From NCBI GenBank assembly GCA_004554205.1, contig SFNH01000066.1:1-11137 (forward strand): DNA of 11,137 bases, read 5' to 3'. Below are positions 6,137-11,137 of the stretch, piece by piece (positions within the stretch are counted from its first letter, which is position 1; the number at the start of each line of letters is the position of its first letter). The translations under genes were made by a program, and so were the position numbers. Source of the DNA: Clostridium sp. Its GTDB lineage: Bacteria; Bacillota; Clostridia; Lachnospirales; Lachnospiraceae. A model generated the notes under the pieces. The model ran no database searches. It worked only from the letters and a program-made list of their open reading frames with translations, and was not told where the DNA came from.

Positions 6137-7210
6137 TCACAGGGCGAAACACGGGGCGTTTTCACCGCCTGAGACAGCGGCAGGGTCGATAGGGTCAACA
6201 GCTTGGGTACCCTGAGCATCGTCACTTTCGGCACGGCGCAGCTCGATGAGCCGCTTGCCGTTGCTGCGGCGCACCACGGCGGAAATGCCGATTTTGCTTA
6301 GTGCGGCAACGCTTTGCAGGATCAGGCGAGATACCTTCTTCGGCGTGATGCCCTCGCTGCCCACAGGGTCGATCTGCGCGGACAGCTCCGTGGGAGTGCC
6401 GATAAATTCCGCGCGGTCACTCATCAGCTCAGAGAGAAGAATGACGATTTGGCCGCCCAACAGCTCCGGCTGCGTCCGGCTGTCCGACACCAGCTCCCAC
6501 ACATTTTCCGCGTTGCGCTCCAGCGTCAGCTCCCGGTACTCGATGTCGCGTCCGATACAGGAGAGTGTTGCCTTGCCGCTGCCGCGCTTCTCCTCTACCA
6601 GCGTAAAGCTGGAATCCACCGCGCCGCTGATGGCCGTTGTGCCAAAGATGCGGCTGAACACATCGTCGGCAAGCTCCTTTCGCAGATGGTGGATCAACAG
6701 AATGGCGATGCCGTGGGCGTCCGCAATACGCTTCAGTGCGGAGAGGTCACGGTAGTCATTTGCGTAGGTGTTGTCATAACCGGTGCCGCGGATCATTTGC
6801 AGTGTGTCGATGATGACCAGCACCGTGTCGGGGTGCTCAGAGAGGAACGCGCAGAGCTGTTCCTCCAGACCCTTACCAAGGGTGTCGCTGCTGGTGGAGA
6901 AGTGGACGTTGGCGGGGGCGTCCTCCGTGATCTCGAACAGGCGGTTCTGGATGCGAAGGGTGGAGTCCTCCAAGCAGAGGTAGAGCGTGGTACCCCGCTT
7001 CACGCCCATGCCCCAGACGGCTTCGCCCTTCGCCACCGTGACCGCCAGCCACAGCGCCAGCCAGGACTTTCCCACCTTGGGTGAGCCCGCAAGGATGTGC
7101 AGGCCCTGGGACAGCAGCGTATCCACCACGAAGTTCAGCGGCGTGAGCGGCTGACTCATCAACGTTTCTCCGTCGATGGTCAGCAATCGGTTTGCTTTTT
7201 TCAATTTCAT
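6137..7210 (-). CDS. RepA-like AAA-family ATPase
   Basis: A cytoplasmic ATPase of the RecA/RepA type (AAA_25-like), probably a replicative-helicase-like factor for the excised circular form. Seen in the sequence: Walker A GSPKVGKS at about 42-49; a beta strand with acidic residues in TLYLCLEDS (about 75-83); Walker B LVIIDTLQMI with Asp135; and a LLIHHLRKE sensor segment (His174/His175). A C-terminal region at about 250-325 looks like a winged-helix domain (LTELS-type helix, SRLILQSVAALSKIG, VVRRSNGKRLIEL). The open frame starts earlier, but an AGGAGG lies directly before the ATG at 7210. That ATG is only two bases from it, whereas a TTG at 7204 is eight bases away and may be the real start. 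A terminator-like hairpin precedes the binding site. It is divergent from the DUF6076 gene and upstream of the mobilization genes. Confidence 0.85.
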   Translation of the reverse strand: MKLKKANRLLTIDGETLMSQPLTPLNFVVDTLLSQGLHILAGSPKVGKSWLALWLAVTVAKGEAVWGMGVKRGTTLYLCLEDSTLRIQNRLFEITEDAPANVHFSTSSDTLGKGLEEQLCAFLSEHPDTVLVIIDTLQMIRGTGYDNTYANDYRDLSALKRIADAHGIAILLIHHLRKELADDVFSRIFGTTAISGAVDSSFTLVEEKRGSGKATLSCIGRDIEYRELTLERNAENVWELVSDSRTQPELLGGQIVILLSELMSDRAEFIGTPTELSAQIDPVGSEGITPKKVSRLILQSVAALSKIGISAVVRRSNGKRLIELRRAESDDAQGTQAVDPIDPAAVSGGENAPCFAL

Positions 7211-7219
7211 TTCCTCCTT

Positions 7220-7252
7220 AAAAAATATTGCTCCCATCGGAACGATGAGAGC
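7220..7252 (-). terminator. Terminator-like hairpin (possible attenuator) in front of the ATPase start
   Basis: On the minus strand GCTCTCATCG pairs with CGATGGGAGC (10 pairs, one G-U) around a three-base TTC loop. AATATTTTTT follows, and then the AAGGAGG binding site. This is the form of an intrinsic terminator, yet it lies just upstream of the gene it would serve. That fits attenuation or a copy-number control leader, or termination of antisense-initiated transcripts. Confidence 0.5.
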
Positions 7253-7306
7253 AGGAAAATATAGAGAGGAGTTACCACGGGACGGCGCGAGGTTTCTTCC
7301 CTCTGC

Positions 7307-7335
7307 TTGTATTGTGGAGGAATTCATGCTATGAT
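7307..7335 (+). promoter_or_regulatory. Putative sigma-A-type promoter for the DUF6076/sigma-like operon
   Basis: TTGTAT at 7307-7312 and TATGAT at 7330-7335 are separated by exactly 17 bases, about 60 bases before the ATG at 7396. A GGAGG at 7316-7320 and a 12-codon frame from 7331 also lie here, but a transcript from this promoter would begin after them. Confidence 0.45.
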
Positions 7336-7395
7336 GAGAAAAAGCATGGACAGATTAAAAGTCAAGTAGGACAAATTTTGCGAGGGAGGATACAC

Positions 7396-8691
7396 ATGGG
7401 AGGCAGCATCGTTTTCTACACCTATGGCAGTACGCTGGAGCTATACGGTCAGCAGTTCACCGCTGGTATGTTGTCCGCCGATCTGCTGAATTTGTCGCCG
7501 GACGAATACCGACCCATGAGCAAACACATGAAGCAGGTCACCAGCCTTGCGGAAGAATATGAGCAGAGCGGGAGCATAGAGCTTTGGTGGAAGCTGAACG
7601 AGGAGCTGACAGCACTCTGTGGGGTACTGCGCCGCTACGCTGTGTTCCGCCTGCTGCTGGACGAGAGCGAGGACGCTTTCTTCTCTGTCATACGGGAGAT
7701 CACGGGGCAGTTCGATTTGTTTCCGAAAGAGGAGCGTGAGCCGTCAGAAGAGATACAACGGAAACGACTTGAGCGCGTGGCAAATGAGATCTCCGTGCGC
7801 AGTGAAACGGTCAAGGATGTTCCGCTTGACCTGTTCCATCCGAGCGAAGCAGCTTTAGAAAAAGGCGATGCCTTTTATTACGAAATGCTTCGTGCCATCG
7901 GTCCTACCAAGGACACATGGCGTGATTACAAAAAGTACATCCGCCGTTATGAAACATATCTTCACGACATTCGCGCTTTCAACGGTACTATTCGGAATTT
8001 CATCAGTTTTAGTCTGTCCAAGCTGAAGCATAACAGCCCAGAGGACTATGCCGCAGCACTCTACGGCTTCTACAATGATGAACGCATTGCGGAAAAGCTC
8101 ATCGTCAATCCCATCCGCAACAACGGCGACTGCTATACGACCCACGATGCCTACGAGCTTTCCTATGTGCCGCGGCCACTGCCGGACGGCTCTGTCGCTA
8201 TCTGTCAGGAGCATGTGACAGATAGCTTACAGGCGCTGATGAAAGCCGATTATATGCTGGCGCTGAACAGTGGGCACAACATCCGCCGCTGCATCATCTG
8301 CGGACGGTATTTTCTGCTCAAGAGCGGCGTCCACGCGTTATACTGCGAAGGGGCGTGTCCCCATGCGCCCGGCTACACCTGCCGGCAGTTCGGCGCGGTG
8401 GAGGTGCAGAAGGAGCTGGCGAAGGACATCCCAAAGGTCAAAGTCAAGGTGACCGCTTTTGCCCGCATCACAAAGGATATGCAGCGGGGTGCGATCTCAC
8501 AGGAGGATGCAAGAAAAGCCAAGGACTATGTGCGGGATCTGCTCTATGATGCCCTGCGCGACGCGAATATCTCCGTGGAGGCTTTCGAGCAGCGTATTTC
8601 CTCTGAGCGCGTTTACCAGCACTGTGAGATCACCAGAACGGCCAATCCGAGGGGCCGTCCGCCGAAGGAAAAGGCGGGTGAGCAAGCATGA
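7396..8691 (+). CDS. DUF6076-type zinc-binding protein
   Basis: A 431-residue protein that I recognise as DUF6076-like, a family common in Clostridia mobile elements and of unknown function. The N-terminal ~290 residues are mostly helical and charged. Residues about 297-335 form a Cys-rich, probably zinc-binding module (RRCIICGRYFLLKSG with Cys299 and Cys302, then Cys317, Cys321 and Cys329 ending TCRQFG). The C-terminus carries NPRGRPPKEK (about 417-426), an AT-hook-like core that suggests DNA minor-groove contact. The ATG at 7396 is chosen because GGGAGG lies six bases before it, although the frame extends 28 codons upstream. Its TGA overlaps the ATG of the sigma-like gene (ATGA), so the two are translationally coupled and likely act together. 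A nucleic-acid-binding regulator is my inference. Confidence 0.8.
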   Translation: MGGSIVFYTYGSTLELYGQQFTAGMLSADLLNLSPDEYRPMSKHMKQVTSLAEEYEQSGSIELWWKLNEELTALCGVLRRYAVFRLLLDESEDAFFSVIREITGQFDLFPKEEREPSEEIQRKRLERVANEISVRSETVKDVPLDLFHPSEAALEKGDAFYYEMLRAIGPTKDTWRDYKKYIRRYETYLHDIRAFNGTIRNFISFSLSKLKHNSPEDYAAALYGFYNDERIAEKLIVNPIRNNGDCYTTHDAYELSYVPRPLPDGSVAICQEHVTDSLQALMKADYMLALNSGHNIRRCIICGRYFLLKSGVHALYCEGACPHAPGYTCRQFGAVEVQKELAKDIPKVKVKVTAFARITKDMQRGAISQEDARKAKDYVRDLLYDALRDANISVEAFEQRISSERVYQHCEITRTANPRGRPPKEKAGEQA

Positions 8692-9668
8692 CCAACGAGC
8701 AACTGGTTCGCCAATATTATGACGGCGATGAGGCCGCGCTGGAAAAGCTGTACCATAAAAACATCGGTCTGATCCGCGGAATCGCCAAGGAAGCAGCAGC
8801 GGAGTTCAACTGCCTGACGGCGGACTCACATCATCCAAATCAATTTTCCGCGTATACGAAAACGATTCTGGACGATCTCTGCGGCGAGGGCGCCGTGGAG
8901 CTTCTGACACGGATTCAGAGCAGAGAATATGACGAGAGCCGCGCCGTGCTCACCACCTACCTCTACCCGCATTTGAAGGGGCGCATGACCCGCTGGCTGG
9001 AGCAGAATATTGGCTGTATGGCGTTGAGCAAGGACGAGATGGCTGCCGTCCGTCAGGCGCAGAGGCTGTATCATGCCGCATGGAAGGATACAGGTGAAAT
9101 CGCGGAGGAGTTAGGCATCTCCGAGGCTCGTGTCAGCCGGTATGTTCGCTACAACACCCATTTCCTCGGTGTGCATGATCTTGTTCCGGAGGGCTATGAC
9201 GGCGATCCCTACGAGCGGCTGATGCCGGGGATGCTCTCCGTTTCGGCGGAGCAGGCCGTGTACCGCAAGGTCTGCATCGAACTCCTCCGGGAGCTGTTCG
9301 ACACCCTGCCGAAGAAGGATAGAGATATTCTCGGCAAGACCTGCGGCGTGTTCGGATACCCGGAAGCAACTTTGAAAGAGATCGGGATGTATCACATGAT
9401 GAAGGAGTCCGCCGTGGAGAAGGCGAAGAGCCGCGCGGTCGAGAAGCTGAAGGCGGCGTATCCTGGCAGCGGGCTTCAGGTGTGGAGGACCGTTCATCGT
9501 ATGATGCGGAGACCGATCCCGCCGCCCGAGAATAATGTTGGACTGGCAAGACACAATAGCACAGAAAAAGAGGAGCAGCTACTGTTCATTCGGAGAAATT
9601 TCCCGATAAGACCAAAATATAAAAACGAAAATTTGACTTGGTTAATGTCCAGAAAAGAGTTACAATAG
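8688..9668 (+). CDS. Sigma-70-family-like protein, C-terminus altered by integration
   Basis: A 326-residue protein resembling RNA polymerase sigma factors. Residues about 5-105 resemble region 2, with an unusual insert. Residues about 115-155 hold a region-3-like helix-turn-helix (DTGEIAEELGISEARVSRYV). Residues about 196-258 resemble region 4 (LFDTLPKKDRDIL, then TLKEIGMYHMMKESAVEKAK). It could direct transcription of element genes or, if it no longer binds polymerase, act as a DNA-binding regulator. Translation is coupled to the upstream DUF6076 gene by a four-base ATGA overlap. Residues from about 306 on are encoded by the putative attachment core and flanking AT-rich DNA, so the last ~20 residues and the stop at 9668 come from the insertion site. 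In the excised circle the frame would continue antisense into the recombinase end. Confidence 0.78.
   Translation: MTNEQLVRQYYDGDEAALEKLYHKNIGLIRGIAKEAAAEFNCLTADSHHPNQFSAYTKTILDDLCGEGAVELLTRIQSREYDESRAVLTTYLYPHLKGRMTRWLEQNIGCMALSKDEMAAVRQAQRLYHAAWKDTGEIAEELGISEARVSRYVRYNTHFLGVHDLVPEGYDGDPYERLMPGMLSVSAEQAVYRKVCIELLRELFDTLPKKDRDILGKTCGVFGYPEATLKEIGMYHMMKESAVEKAKSRAVEKLKAAYPGSGLQVWRTVHRMMRRPIPPPENNVGLARHNSTEKEEQLLFIRRNFPIRPKYKNENLTWLMSRKELQ
9604..9613. repeat. Putative right attachment core (attR), CGATAAGACC
   Basis: Second copy of the 10-base direct repeat found at 778-787. GC-rich element sequence lies to the left and AT-rich sequence (AAAATATAAAAACG) to the right. Removing the segment between the copies would restore a simple sequence in which the left gene keeps its own stop codon and is followed by this AT-rich stretch. 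Confidence 0.55.
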
Positions 9669-9933
9669 GATAAAAGAAAAATACATATAATACAAGGAGC
9701 TTATAAAGAGTGCTTGAATATGTTTTTGACAAAACAATATGTTTTCTTGAGAATATGCTATCTGGACGCGCCGAAAGATGCCATTCTCACTTTAATTGGC
9801 GCATAGCTGTTGTTTATTATGTTTTTCAGACCGAGCAGAATTTAAGCAGTGTCTGCTTCCGAGCGAAAAAAGTGCTAAAATACAAGCAATTTCGGCCTGC
9901 TTGTAAGATAATTAGTGCAGAAAAAGTTGCGAT
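9669..9933. other. AT-rich region right of the element, no clear gene
   Basis: No gene can be supported. A TATAAT (9686-9691), an AAGGAG (9694-9699) and start codons near 9710-9722 occur in order. However, the 83-codon frame from GTG 9710 has an unconvincing Cys/Phe-rich product, and the ATG 9720 frame gives only 28 residues (ending DAILTLIGA). An 8-base perfect inverted repeat, TACAAGCA/TGCTTGTA, lies at 9881-9905 without a T-run. The stretch may be decayed coding sequence. Confidence 0.35.
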
Positions 9934-9948
9934 TCATCGCAAAACTTT
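9921..9948 (-). terminator. Intrinsic terminator of the minus-strand gene remnant
   Basis: On the minus strand AAAG-TT-TTGCGAT, a GA loop and ATCGCAA-CTTTTT form a hairpin ending in a T-run. It overlaps the TGA stop of the remnant to its right. A terminator fitted to that stop supports the remnant as the true 3' end of a former gene. Confidence 0.55.
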
Positions 9949-10152
9949 GTACTTGAGTTGAAGGTCGGCTCTGAATCCAAAGAATGAATTGATGCGCTTA
10001 ATTATGAGATTGTTCCATTCCTCCGGAGATTCAACAATGAGAGTTTTGTTCATTGCTGCCCGATCACGTTCGGGATAATTCAAAAAATAAGCAGCGGCAA
10101 AAAACGACTCGACTGAGGACTCGGAGATCAGGGTGAGAGATCCCGACTTTTT
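9934..10152 (-). pseudogene. 3' remnant of an unrecognised minus-strand gene
   Basis: About 72 residues are open from an in-frame TGA (10153-10155) down to a stop at 9934. No start codon with a binding site serves the full length. The product looks like genuine protein: AAYFLNYPERDRAAMNK, then VESPEEWNNLIIKRINSFF, ending DLQLKYKVLR. I do not recognise the family. Upstream of 10153 the same frame is closed and the next sequence belongs to a different gene fragment on the opposite strand, so only the C-terminal part survives. Confidence 0.5.
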
Positions 10153-10177
10153 TCAATCCATTTTGACAACTGATTAA

Positions 10178-10405
10178 TTTGAGAATCCCTGCAGAGCAAA
10201 AATAGTCTTTCGTAATAAAGATGAAAACTTCTCCAACGCCAGACTGATCCGCAAAGTTTTTGAGCGCACTCGTATGGAACAGGCCCTGCGAACAAACGAT
10301 AATATGATCAGCGCAGAAGATATCCAGGCAGTTTTCACAGAAAGCGATATGCGCGCGCTCCTTGGCCCTGCTCGAGTACAAAAGCGAATTGGATTTGCAG
10401 GATAA
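10178..10405 (+). pseudogene. Remnant of a CbbX/SpoVK-type AAA ATPase (C-terminal lid)
   Basis: The plus-strand frame from an in-frame TAA (10175-10177) to the TAA at 10403-10405 encodes 75 residues. It contains NKDENFSNARLIRKVFERTR and, further on, NDNMISAEDIQAVF. This is the pattern of the C-terminal helical lid of CbbX/SpoVK-like AAA ATPases, where an ENFGNAR-type stretch holds the sensor-2 arginine and is followed by a VRN.FE-type helix. The Walker motifs and the rest of the AAA core are absent upstream, where the sequence is antisense to another fragment. The piece therefore cannot work as an ATPase and is a decayed or truncated copy. Confidence 0.6.
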
Positions 10406-10492
10406 TAAAACAACCACTTGCACTGAGAAATGTCCCCTCGTTAGGAAATAAAAACACTTATATTACCGCCTGTGTCATGAGGAGACCGCTAA

Positions 10493-10636
10493 AAACTTTT
10501 TCCAGCAAAGTACTTGATTACGCTATACTTTTCCGGCAAAGTGTGCTATGATTTAGCAGATGTTCAGCCGGTCACGACCGAATATCTTTTGAAGCGTTGG
10601 AAAGATGTCCTTCCCTTACGATATGGAGGGCTCTGA
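10493..10636 (+). other. Short 47-codon frame, possible gene fragment
   Basis: The frame is open from an in-frame TAA (10490-10492) to the TGA at 10634-10636. It ends with a protein-like stretch, ADVQPVTTEYLLKRWKDVL, then PLRYGGL. There is no start with a clear binding site and no recognised family. Two imperfect 14-base copies of TTTTCC(A/G)GCAAAGT (10498-10511 and 10529-10542, period 31) lie in its first half. It may be another remnant, or chance. Confidence 0.25.
10498..10542. repeat. Two direct repeats TTTTCC(A/G)GCAAAGT, period 31
   Basis: TTTTCCAGCAAAGT at 10498-10511 and TTTTCCGGCAAAGT at 10529-10542 differ at one base. They lie roughly 150-170 bases left of the tRNA 3' end. Spaced direct repeats next to a tRNA-type insertion site can be integrase arm sites or operators; the function is not shown. 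Confidence 0.4.
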
Positions 10637-10662
10637 AAATCTTTCACTAAGGTGACATACCC

Positions 10663-10716
10663 CTTAGGTTCCGTTACCTCAGTGGTGTGCGGGTTCGAGT
10701 CCCCATGCCCGCACCA
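10663..10716 (+). pseudogene. 3' fragment of a tRNA gene (probably Leu), ending in encoded CCA
   Basis: The end of a tRNA is visible: a GGTTCGAGTCC T-loop region (T loop 10694-10700), a seven-base acceptor 3' strand TGCCCGC, discriminator A and encoded CCA at 10714-10716. Upstream, CTTAGGT (10663-10669) resembles a Leu anticodon loop with UAG, and ACC...GGT could be a long variable arm. No matching 5' acceptor (GCGGGCA) or D arm lies upstream, so the gene is incomplete. The T stem GCGGG/CCCCA pairs at only three positions, as if two sequences were joined within the tRNA. Tyrosine integrases often leave such fragments. A strong terminator follows directly, suggesting this side is the original chromosomal tRNA 3' end. 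The isotype is uncertain. Confidence 0.5.
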
Positions 10717-10717
10717 T

Positions 10718-10763
10718 ATCGAGTGTTCATAACGGATTTGATGTTATGAACACTCGATTTTTT
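10718..10763 (+). terminator. Strong intrinsic terminator after the tRNA 3' end
   Basis: A perfect 16-base stem, ATCGAGTGTTCATAAC (10718-10733) with GTTATGAACACTCGAT (10743-10758), surrounds a nine-base loop and runs into six T residues (10758-10763). It begins two bases after the CCA, as expected for the terminator of a tRNA transcript. Confidence 0.85.
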
Positions 10764-10774
10764 ATGCTTCTTTT

Positions 10775-10801
10775 GGAGAGCAGACATTTCGCCTGCTCTC
10801 C
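10775..10801. repeat. Perfect 9-base inverted repeat downstream of the recombinase remnant
   Basis: GGAGAGCAG (10775-10783) and CTGCTCTCC (10793-10801) flank a nine-base spacer, just beyond the stop of the minus-strand recombinase remnant. No T-run follows on either strand, so it is a weak terminator candidate or a recombination-site arm. Confidence 0.45.
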
Positions 10802-10805
10802 TTCG

Positions 10806-11137
10806 TTATGCGGGGATATATTCCACGGCCACGCCCTGCCTTGTTTCGGAGATATAATGGCTTGTCAGAGGCGCTGCCGGGATGTTGATGTACCCCACAA
10901 AGCGGTAGTGAATTGTGATGCGCTGTGTTCTACTTTTTCCGACGCCCTGCGTTTCGTACACCTCGATATGGTCAATAAGCTCCCGCAGCAGCGGTGCGGT
11001 CAGCTGGTCCATCTGCATACCGCTGACATTGTCATCGAAGGATTCGCCCACCACCTCGTGGCCGTTGCTGACAGCAAAGTTATATATGATTTTCCGCTGG
11101 TTATTCAGAGAATTCAGTTCTTCATCCTCATCTCTGG
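10806..11137 (-). pseudogene. Internally deleted large serine recombinase, 5' end outside window
   Basis: The frame is open across the window edge and encodes two recombinase pieces joined in frame. The first (from RDEDEELNSLNNQRK to FDDNVSGM) is the start of the catalytic domain and is nearly identical in DNA to the full-length recombinase at 2141-3715. The second (MDQLTAPLLRELIDHIEVYE, then TQRITIHYRFVGYIN, ending VEYIPA) is a DUF4368-type C-terminal segment that differs from the end of that recombinase. Most of the catalytic domain, the recombinase domain, the zinc ribbon and the coiled coil are missing. The active-site arginines are therefore gone and the product should be inactive. It may be a deletion derivative of a second related element, or a recombination scar. 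It lies after the tRNA terminator, pointing towards it. Confidence 0.75.
11014..11137. repeat. 124-base near-identical direct repeat, copy 2
   Basis: Matches 3564-3687 in the same orientation with two differences that I count. The left limit is sharp at TGCATAC, where the remnant switches from N-terminal to C-terminal recombinase sequence. The right limit is outside the window. Recombination between the copies would delete the mobilization and regulatory half of the element. Confidence 0.9.

Noticed and set aside
5931..6152. 73-codon minus-strand frame overlapping the ATPase end
   Set aside because: Arg-rich product without recognisable structure and no binding site. It could be real if conserved, but nothing here supports it.
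5708..6172. 154-codon plus-strand frame across the mobC-ATPase gap
   Set aside because: No ribosome binding site, low-complexity Arg/Pro/Gly product, and it overlaps the hairpin cluster taken as oriT.
7331..7369. 12-codon leader peptide (MMRKSMDRLKVK) after GGAGG
   Set aside because: Its start codon overlaps the -10 box of the best promoter candidate, so it would not be on that transcript.
7312..7395. Upstream extension of the DUF6076 gene
   Set aside because: The frame is open but the ATG at 7396 has GGGAGG at good spacing; the upstream start has none and lies in promoter sequence.
9710..9961. 83-codon plus-strand frame from a GTG with AAGGAG upstream
   Set aside because: The start context is fair, but the product is Cys/Phe-rich and unlike a folded protein, and its end overlaps the terminator of the minus-strand remnant.
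10064..10423. 119-codon minus-strand frame
   Set aside because: It is antisense to the AAA ATPase lid fragment, which has recognisable family sequence, and only partly shares the phase of other remnants.
10620..10716. A complete tRNA-Leu gene
   Set aside because: No 5' acceptor strand complementary to TGCCCGC and no D arm can be found within 100 bases upstream, and the T stem is mismatched.
1..11137. CRISPR array or anti-phage defence island
   Set aside because: No regularly spaced identical repeats of CRISPR type and no cas or known defence motifs are visible. The repeats found are single pairs.

Overview
The window looks like DNA from a gut-type Clostridia (Oscillospiraceae/Lachnospiraceae-like Firmicutes). 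It carries an 8.8-kb integrative and mobilizable element inside more AT-rich sequence. The assignment rests on the gene set: large serine recombinases with zinc ribbons, a MobC/relaxase pair, a RepA-like ATPase, a DUF6076 protein and a sigma-like protein. Strong AGGAGG-type ribosome binding sites agree with it. No type IV secretion or coupling-protein gene is present, so the element could be mobilised by a helper but could not transfer itself.

Layout. Bases 1-783 hold the 3' part of an unrecognised AT-rich gene whose stop codon lies in a 10-base sequence, CGATAAGACC (778-787). The same 10 bases recur at 9604-9613, and I read them as the attachment core flanking the element. Inside, on the minus strand, in transcription order: a RepA-like AAA ATPase (6137-7210) behind a terminator-like leader hairpin; a hairpin-rich non-coding stretch that probably includes oriT (5659-6136); mobC (5353-5658); a relaxase gene (4022-5347); a 58-residue protein (3797-3973); a full-length large serine recombinase (2141-3715); a 19-codon mini-ORF; and a shorter second recombinase (748-2046) that runs through the attachment core. 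A membrane-anchored protein is encoded wholly inside the relaxase gene in another frame (4147-4602). On the plus strand, a divergent promoter precedes a DUF6076 zinc-binding protein (7396-8691) that overlaps a sigma-70-like protein (8688-9668). The ORF of the latter also runs through the right attachment core and stops in flanking DNA.

Right of 9613 is a graveyard of fragments: the tail of an unknown minus-strand gene with its own terminator, the C-terminal lid of a CbbX/SpoVK-type AAA ATPase, the 3' end of a tRNA (probably Leu) with a strong terminator, and an internally deleted serine recombinase. The first 124 visible bases of that recombinase are almost identical to the 5' end of the full-length recombinase. 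This suggests repeated arrival and decay of related elements at this locus.

How the genes probably work together (inference from families): the two recombinases integrate and excise the element; MobC, the relaxase and the embedded membrane protein process oriT and present the DNA to a helper conjugation machine; the ATPase may support replication of the excised circle; the DUF6076/sigma-like pair may regulate the element.
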